Shown: positions 49,866 through 58,572, counted from the stretch's first letter. The stretch is DNA of 64,000 nucleotides from Lachnoclostridium sp. UBA1175 (GCA_002311665.1 DBYX01000023.1:1-64000), one strand, 5' to 3'. Made by a program: numbers and translations. Notes: generated from the sequence alone by a model not told the origin.

Positions 49866-50657
49866 TTACACAAGTTCTTTTCTCTGATACCGCACCAGGG
49901 AAAGAACGATAAACACCGCACAAAGAACCACGCTGATCACCGCACACACCGGATTCAGTTCGGAGTCCGCGATCACCCTCCGCGAATCCGCCAGGGTGAA
50001 TACGGACAGGTACTGGAACCCTCTCACCGACTCTCCCATCTCCGAGATCACGCTCAGGATGTACGACGCGAAGACAAAGCCGATGCTGATGCCGAGCATT
50101 TTCTTCGTCTTGTGGGTAAATGTGGAGATGAACAGACCGAGTGCGAACAGCACGACGGCCGGAAACACCGGGGTGATGCTCAGAAGCAGCAGTTGCCTGT
50201 TGTCGGGGTTCTCCGAGATATTCAGCGCGACCAGGTTGAACACCCCGAGCACCACGATCATCGAGATGATGTAGATCATCGAGACGACGATCTTGTCCAG
50301 GACGACCCTGCGCCTTGTGATCGGCAGCGACGCCAGGTATTCGATCGTCTTCTCACTCTCCTCCTTCAGAAGGATGTTTGAGCCGAGAAGGCAGCTGTAT
50401 ATGCCTGTGATCAGGTAGAGGAACACAAAGCCCTCCGACTTCAGCCAGCCGAAGGCGGAATCGAGGGAGGAGATGTCCATATTGAACGCCTTCAAAAGGT
50501 CCGGCGGAAATGCCTCCAGCATCTCGTTCACCTTGTTGCCCTTGCCGTCGCTGATGATCGACGGATATACCAGATAGATCAGCAGGAGAAGTACCAGCAA
50601 GGTTCCGGTCCAAATGATAAATCCCCGCAGATTGACTTTTAATTCACGCTTTATCAT
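49866..50657 (-). CDS. ABC-2 type transporter permease
   Basis: 263 residues with about six transmembrane segments and a large first extracellular loop (about 40-80), as in ABC-2 exporters. EESEKTIEYLASLPITRRRVV between membrane parts is the typical coupling region. It overlaps the ATPase gene by 14 bases, so both belong to one operon. The substrate is unknown. Confidence 0.88.
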   Translation of the reverse strand: MIKRELKVNLRGFIIWTGTLLVLLLLIYLVYPSIISDGKGNKVNEMLEAFPPDLLKAFNMDISSLDSAFGWLKSEGFVFLYLITGIYSCLLGSNILLKEESEKTIEYLASLPITRRRVVLDKIVVSMIYIISMIVVLGVFNLVALNISENPDNRQLLLLSITPVFPAVVLFALGLFISTFTHKTKKMLGISIGFVFASYILSVISEMGESVRGFQYLSVFTLADSRRVIADSELNPVCAVISVVLCAVFIVLSLVRYQRKELV

Positions 50658-51558
50658 CTACCGGCCCCTCCTCGTAGTAATGCATAAACATTTCCTCGAG
50701 CGTCGCCTCCTCAATGAGGATTTTGCGGATGCGGAAATTCGACAGTTTTTTGATCAGCTCGTCGTCCGACACGGTGTTGGCAAACCGCACGGTGTCGTCC
50801 TCTCTTGAGAGCGCTTTCACGCCGAGCTCCGCCGTCAGCGCATCGACGTCATCGGCGCTGACCGTCACGAACTTCAGCTGTTTGTCGCTGATCTCATCGA
50901 CCTGCCCGGCGCGGATCAGTTCCCCGTTCCGGATGATACCCACGCGGTCGCAGATCTTCGCGACCTCGCTCAGGATATGCGTCGAGTAAAATACGGTGTT
51001 TCCCTTCTCCCGTTCCTCCTTCAGCAGCTCATAGAAGACATTCTGCATAATGGGGTCCAGGCCGCTCGTCGGCTCATCCATGATGATCAGCTCCGGATTG
51101 TGCATCAGCGCCAGAACGATCCCGACTTTCTTCAGGTTTCCGAGGGAGAGGTCCTCTATTTTCCGCGTCTCATCGAGTTTCAACCGCGAGACCAGCTCCT
51201 CCCGTCTCCCATGGATCCCGGCCGCGCGCACGCACTGCCGGTAGAAGCTCTCGTGGTGATCGAAGATCCCCTTCACCGTGAGGTCGTCGTACAGGAAGAC
51301 CTCGCTCGGCAGGTAACCGATCCGGCTTTTCGCCTCCACATCGTCCCGCACCAGCTCGCGGCCGCAGAACAGGACCGAGCCCGAGTCCTTGTTGATCAGA
51401 TTCATGACCGAACGGATCGTCGTGGATTTGCCGGCTCCGTTCGGACCGATGAAGCCGAAGATCTCCCCGCGGTTCAGGGACAGGGAAAGGTTCTCGACGC
51501 CCTTCACCCTGCCGTAGTATTTCGTAAGGTTTTTAATCTCCAGAATGGTATCGCTCAT
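50644..51558 (-). CDS. ABC transporter ATP-binding protein
   Basis: 304 residues. Walker A (GPNGAGKSTT), signature LSLGNLKKVG, Walker B (LIIMDEPTSGLD) and the H-loop (YSTHILSE) are all present. The signature is LSLGN rather than LSGGQ, a frequent ABC-2 variant. The C-terminal 80 residues are the accessory domain of drug and lantibiotic-type exporters. It pairs with the overlapping permease. Confidence 0.92.
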   Translation of the reverse strand: MSDTILEIKNLTKYYGRVKGVENLSLSLNRGEIFGFIGPNGAGKSTTIRSVMNLINKDSGSVLFCGRELVRDDVEAKSRIGYLPSEVFLYDDLTVKGIFDHHESFYRQCVRAAGIHGRREELVSRLKLDETRKIEDLSLGNLKKVGIVLALMHNPELIIMDEPTSGLDPIMQNVFYELLKEEREKGNTVFYSTHILSEVAKICDRVGIIRNGELIRAGQVDEISDKQLKFVTVSADDVDALTAELGVKALSREDDTVRFANTVSDDELIKKLSNFRIRKILIEEATLEEMFMHYYEEGPVDDKA

Positions 51559-51641
51559 ATTACTCTCCCGGCGCGCCGCCTGCGCCTCCCGCCACAGCAG
51601 GTTATTTATGATATAATACCATATTCACGGGAACTCGTCTA

Positions 51642-51670
51642 TAACAAAAGGAGAGCGACACCACTCTCCT
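51642..51670 (-). terminator. Terminator after the GNAT gene
   Basis: AGGAGAG pairs with CTCTCCT around an 8-base loop; TTTTGTTAT follows on the minus strand. Confidence 0.65.
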
Positions 51671-51704
51671 CCTGCGTCACCTCAGGTTGCATGCACCCGA
51701 CGAT

Positions 51705-52145
51705 TCAATTTCGCCGCTCAAGTGAACAGTAGTATCTCACGGCCTCCCCGTCCGGGTAGCGGACAACCTCCCGCACCGTGTTGAAGCCGCAGCTGCGGTA
51801 GAATCCGACCGCGTCGTCATCCGTCTGCGCAATGATCCGGTCGAGTTTCTCCCGCCGCATCACCTGCGCGATCATCTCTCTTCCGATTCCGAGTTTCCGG
51901 CAGTTCTCCGCGACCGCGATCCCCAGGATCTCCGGCGCCGGGCCGCCCAGATCCAGGACGAGGATTCCCGCGTCCCGCCCGCATCTTCTGTACTCAAACA
52001 CCTTGACCGCTTTGTCTGCGAGGTATCCCTCCATCTCGCCCACATATTTCTCGTAGGTCGGACGGTACATACAGGGCGCATATATGGAAAATGCCTCCTC
52101 CGTCAACAACCATTTCCCGTCCGCTTGAACCAGTTCACAGGACAT
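51705..52145 (-). CDS. GNAT-family N-acetyltransferase
   Basis: 146 residues. The acetyl-CoA loop GIAVAENCRKLGIGREMI (Q/R-x-x-G-x-G/A type) and the FYRSCGF motif are clear. The acceptor is unknown. It is monocistronic with terminators on both sides. Confidence 0.85.
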   Translation of the reverse strand: MSCELVQADGKWLLTEEAFSIYAPCMYRPTYEKYVGEMEGYLADKAVKVFEYRRCGRDAGILVLDLGGPAPEILGIAVAENCRKLGIGREMIAQVMRREKLDRIIAQTDDDAVGFYRSCGFNTVREVVRYPDGEAVRYYCSLERRN

Positions 52146-52287
52146 ATTTTTCCTGCCTCTCTAAGCTTTGCTTTGTGAAAAGAATTTTTCGATATAACTG
52201 CTACATTTTCCGCGTTACCGCCTTTTGATTATTTTACCATGCAGCAAGACCGCTGTGCAAACGCTTTCTGCTTTGGCACCGCGGCAA

Positions 52288-52317
52288 TAAAACAGGAGAG
52301 CCTCTCGACTCTCCTGT
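52288..52317 (-). terminator. Terminator of the peptide-export operon
   Basis: ACAGGAGAG pairs with CTCTCCTGT around an 8-base loop, followed on the minus strand by TTTTATTG. It lies about 120 bases past the HlyD-like stop. Apart from this, 52146-52437 holds only the reading-frame tail described in the findings. Confidence 0.82.
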
Positions 52318-52437
52318 AACTCATCCGTCATAAACGTCAGCCCGTTTTCACTCCTCCGGATCCTCCACGGTATACTCCACCTGCCCGGATTCCCCCTGCC
52401 TCCCGCCCTCGTGAGGCGCAAAGCTTGATATCGCGGA

Positions 52438-53220
52438 TCATCGCGCATTTTCCCAAAGATACGGCAACACCCTCTTCCGGCCGGTCACGATCCTGGCCTG
52501 GCAGCGCAGTCCGTTCATAAGCGGCACTTCCTCATTGTCCTTGTTGACCAGCGCGTTCGCATCCAACGTGACCCACACCTGGAAATACGGAGTCCCGTCC
52601 TCCTGACTCCACTGTGCCTCCTTCGAGATCTTCCGGATGTGCCCGGTTACGGTACCGTATTCGGAGGCGGGATACGCATCCACCTCAAGCTTGACCTCCT
52701 GGCCTTCCTTGATCTTTCCGATGTCGGCGGCCTCGACGATGATCATAGCGTAAAATGTCTTCTGCGGCTGCGGGAAAATGTACCCGACGCAGCTCTCCGC
52801 AGCCAGCGCCGTGCCGACCTCGCCCTCGGCGGAAGCGTAGAAATATCCGCTCTCCCGCGCGCGAATGACCGGCTGACCGTCCACGAGATCCTTGGCTTTC
52901 TCCTTCTCCTCCGCGTCATCCATCAGAAACTTCAACTCGTACAACACGGTCCCCTCCGTGATGTACTGTCCGTCCGTGACATTGCATTTTACGATCCTGG
53001 CGTTGTAATCGCAGGTTACCGCAGAGACATCCTCCGAATAGAGAAGAATGCCTTCGGCTTCCGTAACAATGTCGATCTCGGACATTGCCATCCACAGCAC
53101 GGACACCACAATGACACCGAGCAAAATATATATAAACCCCACGATCGCCGGATTCGGTTTCTTCTCGTAGATCTCCGTGCTCTCCGACAGATCCTTCATT
53201 TCGATTATGATCGGTTTCAT
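52438..53220 (-). CDS. HlyD-like peptide-export accessory protein
   Basis: 260 residues: a cytoplasmic start, one transmembrane helix (about 26-46), then a periplasmic-adaptor-like beta domain with lipoyl-type halves (ARIVKCNVTDGQYITEGTVLYEL and later GQEVKLEVDAYPASEYGTVTGHI). It lacks the long coiled coil of full-size HlyD, as do the accessory proteins of Gram-positive bacteriocin exporters. It overlaps the C39 transporter gene by 4 bases. It should form the export complex with that protein. Confidence 0.85.
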   Translation of the reverse strand: MKPIIIEMKDLSESTEIYEKKPNPAIVGFIYILLGVIVVSVLWMAMSEIDIVTEAEGILLYSEDVSAVTCDYNARIVKCNVTDGQYITEGTVLYELKFLMDDAEEKEKAKDLVDGQPVIRARESGYFYASAEGEVGTALAAESCVGYIFPQPQKTFYAMIIVEAADIGKIKEGQEVKLEVDAYPASEYGTVTGHIRKISKEAQWSQEDGTPYFQVWVTLDANALVNKDNEEVPLMNGLRCQARIVTGRKRVLPYLWENAR

Positions 53221-55430
53221 ACCGTTGCCACCTCCATGCCGCCCTCGCCCAACGACTGCTGTCTGACCAGTTCGGCGTATCGTCCGTTCTGGGCGATCAA
53301 CTCTCTGTGCGTACCCTCCTCCACAATCCTGCCCTTGTGCAGGACAAAGATCTTGTCGCAGTTCTTGATCGTGCTGAGGCGGTGCGCGATGAAAATTGTC
53401 GTGACATCCTTTGCATATTCGTGAATCGTAGCATCCAGCGCTCTCTCCGTGATCGAATCCAGGTTGCTGGTTGCCTCATCGAGGATCAGAATATCCGGCT
53501 TCTTGAGCATCGCCCTCGCGATCGCCAGCCGCTGTCTCTGACCGCCCGAAAGGTTGGCTCCGTTCTCCTCCAGGAGCGTTTCGTAACGGAGCGGAAGCTC
53601 GTTGATGAAGTCGTGGGCCTGCGCCATCTTGGCCGCCTCCACGACATCATCCATCGTCACATCATCCATCCCCAGCGTCAGGTTGTCATATATGGTACCG
53701 CTGAACAAAAAAGTCTCCTGGGGAATGTAAGCAATCCTCTCGCGCAGGGCTTCAATCCGAATGTCATCGATACAGCGGTCCCCGATCAGGATCTCGCCTT
53801 TCTCGGGAGTATACATATGCAACAGCAGCCTGGAGAGCGTCGTCTTGCCGGATCCGCTCTCCCCGACGAACGCGACATTGCTGCCCTTCGTTATCTTCAG
53901 CGAGATATTTTCCAACACGAGCTGTCTCGTACCGTACCGGAAATCCATATTGCGTATGGTGATGTCCCCCTTGAGATCCTTCGGCACAACCTTGTGCAGT
54001 TCACGCTCCGTCTTCTCCGCCTCCAGATCAAGGATCTCCCCCAGTCTCTCCGCCGCAACCACGGCCGTCTGTATCTGCGGCTGCAGGTTGATCAGGTTCT
54101 TGATCGGATCCAGGAAATAAACGAGCAGCGCGTTGAACGTGATCAGTCCGCCGGCCGTCATCCTGCCGTTGATGACGCTGATCGCGCCGATCCACAGGAT
54201 GACCACTGCTCCGATCAGTTCCACGGTCATCTTCAGTCCTTCCTGTACGTTGCTCACCCAGGACAGTCGGAAAATGCTCTTCAACAGCCTTACGAATCTC
54301 GTCTCCGTGTCGTGCTTCGTTCTGCGCTCCGCATTGTAGGCCTTCACCGTCTGAATACCGTTGAGGGATTCCACCATATAGGAAGTCAGCTGCGCGTTGT
54401 CCTCCATCACGTGCTCATTCAGCTTGCGATACCGCTCGTTAAAGACCAAAACGATGACGGCATATAGAACCACCATGACGACCGTGACCAGGAATAGCGA
54501 AGGATTTTGCGTACACAGGATGATCGCACCGGCGATCGCCATCAGCGTGTCGATCAGGATCGTCAGGGTTGCCCCGGAGATTGCGTCGCGAACCTTGCCG
54601 GCATCCGAAAAACGGGAGATGATCTCACCGACCCGACGTGTCCCGAAGAAATTCATAGGGAGATCCATGACGTGACGGTAATAGCCCAGGAGCAGCGAAA
54701 TATCGAGCTTCTGACTCAGGTAAAGCAGCATATGCGACCGGATCATTCCGAGTGCGACCTTGAACAGGCTCAGCAGGATCATTCCGATAGACAGTGTCGT
54801 CAGCATTTTCGTCAGCCCGCACGGCATCACCTTATCGATCAACGCCTTGAAATAGAAGGCGCCCAGCAGACCGAAGAGCGTATGGATCAGGGATGCCAGG
54901 AATATGTGCAAGACAAGCTTCTTCTGCGGCAGAAGAAGGCAGAAGAACCTGCCGAACAGCCCCTTGGTCTCCACACCCTTTTTGAAGGTCTCATTTTTCG
55001 TCAACAGGATCAATGCGCCGGTCCACTCGTACTCCGGCGGCTGCCCCTCCATATTCACCTCGCCGAAGAACTCCTCGGGCATAAGGCGGACGAGTCCCCT
55101 GGCGGGGTCGGCGATCACGACCTCTTTTTTCGTGATCCTCTGCACTACGACATAGTGCATAAGGCTCCCGTTCACGATCATATGCGCAATGCAGGGCAGC
55201 GGAAAATCCGAATAGAAATCCTCCTTGTCGCCCTTCACGCCTTTGGCGGTAAATCCCAGCTGCTCTGCTGCCTTGACCATGCCGAACACATTGGTGCCCT
55301 GCGTATCCGTCCCCGCGACCTCGCGGATCTTCGTGATCCCGATCTTGTATCCGTTTTGTTTGCAGATGGTCGCCAGGCACGCCGCGCCGCAGTCCGCTAC
55401 GTCATGCTGCTTTACACAATAGTACTTCAT
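53217..55430 (-). CDS. C39-peptidase ABC transporter for double-glycine peptides
   Basis: 737 residues from the ATG at 55430, with GAGAGGG upstream. The N-terminal C39 peptidase has the triad Cys14 (VADCGAACLA), His92 (LMHYVVV) and Asp108 (ADPARG). Six transmembrane segments span about 160-450. The nucleotide-binding domain has Walker A GESGSGKTT, signature LSGGQRQR and Walker B ILILDEATSNLD. It cleaves a GG leader and exports the mature peptide. The precursor at 55568-55747 lies immediately upstream. Confidence 0.95.
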   Translation of the reverse strand: MKYYCVKQHDVADCGAACLATICKQNGYKIGITKIREVAGTDTQGTNVFGMVKAAEQLGFTAKGVKGDKEDFYSDFPLPCIAHMIVNGSLMHYVVVQRITKKEVVIADPARGLVRLMPEEFFGEVNMEGQPPEYEWTGALILLTKNETFKKGVETKGLFGRFFCLLLPQKKLVLHIFLASLIHTLFGLLGAFYFKALIDKVMPCGLTKMLTTLSIGMILLSLFKVALGMIRSHMLLYLSQKLDISLLLGYYRHVMDLPMNFFGTRRVGEIISRFSDAGKVRDAISGATLTILIDTLMAIAGAIILCTQNPSLFLVTVVMVVLYAVIVLVFNERYRKLNEHVMEDNAQLTSYMVESLNGIQTVKAYNAERRTKHDTETRFVRLLKSIFRLSWVSNVQEGLKMTVELIGAVVILWIGAISVINGRMTAGGLITFNALLVYFLDPIKNLINLQPQIQTAVVAAERLGEILDLEAEKTERELHKVVPKDLKGDITIRNMDFRYGTRQLVLENISLKITKGSNVAFVGESGSGKTTLSRLLLHMYTPEKGEILIGDRCIDDIRIEALRERIAYIPQETFLFSGTIYDNLTLGMDDVTMDDVVEAAKMAQAHDFINELPLRYETLLEENGANLSGGQRQRLAIARAMLKKPDILILDEATSNLDSITERALDATIHEYAKDVTTIFIAHRLSTIKNCDKIFVLHKGRIVEEGTHRELIAQNGRYAELVRQQSLGEGGMEVATV

Positions 55431-55477
55431 CCTACCCTCTCCGTTTTCGTTTGTTTTGGGAAGAGATACCCCCGGTG

Positions 55478-55521
55478 TCAAAAGCGGGCCAAATCATGCC
55501 AAAGCATGCTCAGCCCGCTTT
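55478..55521 (-). terminator. Hairpin between precursor peptide and transporter genes
   Basis: AAAGCGGGC pairs with GCCCGCTTT, with an inner GCATG helix, followed by TTTTGACACC on the minus strand. It could act as a partial terminator, making the peptide more abundant than its exporter. Confidence 0.6.
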
Positions 55522-55567
55522 CGCCCTACTTATTCACTTTCAGATCGCAGTATTCAAAAAGATACCA

Positions 55568-55747
55568 TTACTCCCAAGGAAGCTTGTATCTTGCAACAAA
55601 CTTGTTGCCGTTCCAGACATAGCACTTGATGCCGCTGCCGCTTGCAACCTGCACCGTACCGACGGGAGTATAACCAACGTACTTTGCAACATAGTAGAAG
55701 CCACCGTTAACGGTCATCATCTCATCGAGATTCATTGTCTTAAACAT
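55568..55747 (-). CDS. Double-glycine leader peptide (bacteriocin or pheromone precursor)
   Basis: 59 residues from the ATG at 55747, with GGAGG at good spacing; a longer frame begins in the leader. The first 16 residues (MFKTMNLDEMMTVNGG) are a classic GG leader with a hydrophobic pattern and a GG cleavage site, as recognised by C39 transporters. The mature part would be 43 residues, aromatic and basic, beginning FYYVAKYVGY and ending ARYKLPWE, with a single Cys. It has no GxxxG or pediocin-type motif. It may be a class II bacteriocin, a modified peptide or an inducing pheromone. No immunity gene or modification enzyme is recognised in the locus. Confidence 0.82.
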   Translation of the reverse strand: MFKTMNLDEMMTVNGGFYYVAKYVGYTPVGTVQVASGSGIKCYVWNGNKFVARYKLPWE

Positions 55748-55895
55748 AATAACTACCTCCAATAAAAATATAGTTTGATTTGCTCTTCGTTCTGCCTGCG
55801 CTTGACAGTTCGAATATTATAAAATGGTTAATTGTCGATCGACACCAATTTATACAAAGATCAGCGATTTCCTCCCTGATCTGATTCTTATTATG

Positions 55896-55957
55896 GGCAC
55901 CCCCCGCTGAAAAATCAATTCCGCGTGGACGAACGACAGGTTTTCTTGATGAACGAC
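55896..55957 (-). promoter_or_regulatory. LytTR-type promoter of the precursor peptide gene
   Basis: Two GAACGAC boxes lie at 55931-55937 and 55951-55957, exactly 20 bases apart. From the end of the downstream box's extension GTTCGTC there are 32 bases to a CATAAT -10 near 55890-55895. Direct repeats of this spacing are typical of LytTR regulators such as AgrA, PlnC and BlpR. Confidence 0.7.
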
Positions 55958-55961
55958 ACCG

Positions 55962-56681
55962 TTACCGGTTTCTGTCGATCGTAACATTCTTTATAAACGT
56001 AAAATAAGCCTCCTTCACGCTCTGGTAATACTTTCTTCCGACAGGCACGGCGCTCCCGTTCGTCATATGCAGCGCAACCCCGTTCATCCTGTCGACAAAT
56101 TGCAGGTTTGCAAGATAGGACTTGTGCGTCCGGATCAGTGTCGTTCCCTTCGTCTGTCCCTCGATGACTTTGATGCTGTCATATCCCGGGATCTCCTCCT
56201 TCTCGGTGCAGATGCTCACGTAGTTCCCGCAGGCCTGGACATAAACGACGCGGTCCAGCCGGATGTAGCCGGTCCCCTTGAGCGTCTTATAGGAGATGTT
56301 GACATTCTCCCGGTTTTCGCGGATCACGGTCTTGATGCAGGTTTCCACGCCGATCCGCTCAAGCGGCTTCTCCAGGAAAGCCAGCGTCTTCAGATCGACG
56401 GTCTCCCACTTGAGCTCCCTGTGGCTCGTCACGAAAACGATACGCCAGATGCGCTCGTTCCTGCGAACCTCCGAGAGAACCTCCAACCCGTCCTTTCCGG
56501 GCATCTCGATATCCAGAAACAGCAGATGGATCTTATCCCCCTGATACGCGAGCACTTCCTCCCCGGACGCAAACTCGACAAACCCGTACTCCTGCTTCTG
56601 AGCATCAAAAAAAGCGCTGCAGAGCTTTCTGATCTGCGCGCGGTATACCTCTTCGTCATCGCAAATGCCAATGATAATCAT
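55962..56681 (-). CDS. LytTR-family response regulator
   Basis: 239 residues from the ATG at 56681, supported by GGAGGGG. The receiver domain has Asp8/Asp9, the phospho-acceptor Asp57 (LLFLDIEMPG) and the conserved Lys in FLEKPLE. The LytTR DNA-binding domain spans about 140-235 (YVQACGNYVSICT and TLIRTHKSYLANLQFVDRMN). It is the predicted activator of the two matching promoters at the locus and is probably phosphorylated by the kinase encoded at 57061-58350. Confidence 0.92.
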   Translation of the reverse strand: MIIIGICDDEEVYRAQIRKLCSAFFDAQKQEYGFVEFASGEEVLAYQGDKIHLLFLDIEMPGKDGLEVLSEVRRNERIWRIVFVTSHRELKWETVDLKTLAFLEKPLERIGVETCIKTVIRENRENVNISYKTLKGTGYIRLDRVVYVQACGNYVSICTEKEEIPGYDSIKVIEGQTKGTTLIRTHKSYLANLQFVDRMNGVALHMTNGSAVPVGRKYYQSVKEAYFTFIKNVTIDRNR

Positions 56682-56878
56682 CGTCCCCTCCGAGTTCAGA
56701 AAAATACCTTCTATCGTTCTGCACGGCGCGAATGAAGCAAGCATTATCCGTCCGCTGCACTGTTTCCACACAAAACAATACCAGGGCCACAGACATGTTA
56801 CTGTCGTGTGACCCAAGCATCGTTGCGTTTATCCGGACACAAGAAGACAATTCGTTAATGCATAAGTTTCACGGCTAC

Positions 56879-56953
56879 TCAGTCGTTCGGAATCCCCAAT
56901 ATAAAGCACAGCCACCCCCAGAAGTCGTACTCCAAGAAAAGTCTTTCGTTCAT
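56879..56953 (-). CDS. Candidate 24-codon signal peptide gene
   Basis: A small ORF, ATG at 56953 and TGA at 56879. AAGGGGGTG lies 9 bases before the start, and the LytTR-type promoter's -10 lies only 27 bases upstream. The product begins MNERLFLEYDFWGWL, then a single Cys followed by FILG, and ends IPND. A cysteine four residues before a short Pro/acidic tail recalls AgrD autoinducers, but the length is short and no AgrB is in the window. It lacks a GG leader, so the C39 transporter would not be expected to process it. Real expression is unproven. Confidence 0.45.
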   Translation of the reverse strand: MNERLFLEYDFWGWLCFILGIPND

Positions 56954-56979
56954 TGATGCTGCACCCCCTTTCCGATTTC

Positions 56980-57047
56980 ATTATGAGAATGATCGTCGGA
57001 AAATGCAATCCTTTATGGATGAACGACGTATTTTTTGGATGAACGAC
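56980..57047 (-). promoter_or_regulatory. LytTR-type promoter before the small ORF and response regulator
   Basis: GGATGAACGAC occurs at 57017-57027 and 57037-57047, exactly 20 bases apart. It is followed after 32 bases by CATAAT (56980-56985). This is the same layout as the precursor-gene promoter and implies autoregulation by the response regulator. Confidence 0.72.
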
Positions 57048-57060
57048 AGTTTTCCGGGTG

Positions 57061-58350
57061 TCACATAAGGATTTCCGCGACAAACAGGCCCGGTTCCTCA
57101 ATGATATGGAACTCGCCGTTTGCCTTTGCCACTGTATTCCGGATATTCATCAGCCCGAAGCCATGGTTCTGATAGTCGCTCTTTGTTGTCCCATGCCGTT
57201 TTCTCGTCCCGCGATTGTTCCGGCAAGTGTTGGAGACGCGGATGCAGATCTTGTCGCGGAACGTGCCGCAGGAGATCCCGATCTTCCTCTCTCTCCCATC
57301 CTCGACCTGCTCTGCCGCTTCCACCGCGTTGCTCAACAGATTGGAGAAGATGACGCAGAGGTCATAGGCATCCATCCCCGCCTGCGCGAGAAGACCGCCT
57401 TCCCACTCCCACAGGATCTGCTCGTTGTTCGCCTTCTGATACCACTCGCTGATGATGGCGTCCACGACACCGATCCCGGTGAATTTCTGCACCTCAAGCT
57501 TGCGCGTCTCCGCGCGCATCCTCTCCACATAGGATTTCAGCTGCTGCAGGTCGTTCTCCTGCACGCACTGTTCAAGCGCCGTAAGATGCGCGTTCACGTC
57601 GTGCCGGAACCTGCGGATCTTCTGGTCGTTCTCGACGATCTCGCGGATGTGCGTCTCCTGCCGCTTCAGGCACAGTTGATAGTACTCATTTTCCATCTTG
57701 TACTGCAGAGCCTTCTTCTCAATGTTCGACTGCCACAGCACAAGGGCCACAAACATAAGGCCGACGATCCCCAGGCAGAACGACAACGGGCGGATCCACG
57801 TCGCGAGGTCCGTCTTCTCCTCCATCATACCCTGCGAGACGGCAATGATGAGGAACAGGCACACGGAACCCAGAAGGGCGATCAGATACTGCGGAACGCT
57901 GAACACCACCGTCTCCCGATCCTCGCGCAACCTCCTGCTGACGGCGCAGAACAGGAAATACGAGGCGGGGAATACCGCTTCCGCCGCAAGCCCGCGCCAT
58001 CCGGAGGCCATAAATACGGAATATGTGATTCCGGTCGCAAACGACAGAAAATAAGTGACGAGGATCGATATGACGCCCAGCGCAAAAAAAGCGATCGGGA
58101 AGATCAGCAGCACCAGAAGGCGCCTCCCTTCCACGAGGATCAGCAGCGCCAGCAGGGCCACAAGGGATATATACGCCCTGTCATACCCGAACGAATAGTA
58201 CCGGCACAGCACGATAACCAGCGGGCACAGGGCGGTCATTACACCGATGTTCAACAGGAGATTCTTTCGAAACGGCACACAGATGATCCATCTGTAAGCG
58301 ATATAATAACTGAGAAGATTGATAAGATAATCCGTCACCAAAAAAGCCAT
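57061..58350 (-). CDS. GHKL-type sensor histidine kinase (AgrC-like)
   Basis: 429 residues from the ATG at 58350, with GAGGAAAA well placed; Met codons further upstream lack a site. About six to seven transmembrane helices (1-210) precede the HPK10-like kinase core: phospho-acceptor His250 in RRFRHDVNAHL, the N-box FSNLLSNAVEAAE near 337, and GFGLMNIRN near 405. The topology matches peptide-pheromone receptors of the AgrC/PlnB class. It probably detects a peptide made by this locus. Confidence 0.9.
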   Translation of the reverse strand: MAFLVTDYLINLLSYYIAYRWIICVPFRKNLLLNIGVMTALCPLVIVLCRYYSFGYDRAYISLVALLALLILVEGRRLLVLLIFPIAFFALGVISILVTYFLSFATGITYSVFMASGWRGLAAEAVFPASYFLFCAVSRRLREDRETVVFSVPQYLIALLGSVCLFLIIAVSQGMMEEKTDLATWIRPLSFCLGIVGLMFVALVLWQSNIEKKALQYKMENEYYQLCLKRQETHIREIVENDQKIRRFRHDVNAHLTALEQCVQENDLQQLKSYVERMRAETRKLEVQKFTGIGVVDAIISEWYQKANNEQILWEWEGGLLAQAGMDAYDLCVIFSNLLSNAVEAAEQVEDGRERKIGISCGTFRDKICIRVSNTCRNNRGTRKRHGTTKSDYQNHGFGLMNIRNTVAKANGEFHIIEEPGLFVAEILM

Positions 58351-58501
58351 GATTTTCCTCATTAAGAAGCACGCAACTCCACCCCTACAAGGTAACTGCA
58401 CAATACATGATACACTGTATAAAGGATTATTTCCATAGATTATTTCACTTTTTTCGAAAATTCGTCAATCCCATACCGGGACAGCGCGGACGTGGAGTAC
58501 G

Positions 58502-58543
58502 AAAAAGAAACGAGAGGAACTCGTGATGAGATCTTCTCGTTTC
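58502..58543 (-). terminator. Terminator after the lipoprotein gene
   Basis: GAAACGAGA pairs with TCTCGTTTC around a longer loop, followed by TTTTTCG on the minus strand. Confidence 0.75.
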
Positions 58544-58572
58544 ATTATTCTTTCGGATATTCCGTTGATCGA

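Noticed and set aside
52215..52448. 77-codon ORF after the HlyD-like gene
   Set aside because: It runs through a clear terminator hairpin, has no ribosome binding site and competes with a more natural-looking frame.
56829..57101. 90-codon ORF across the LytTR promoter
   Set aside because: It overlaps the conserved boxes and the kinase end in a poor frame with no start signal; the 24-codon ORF in the other frame is better supported.
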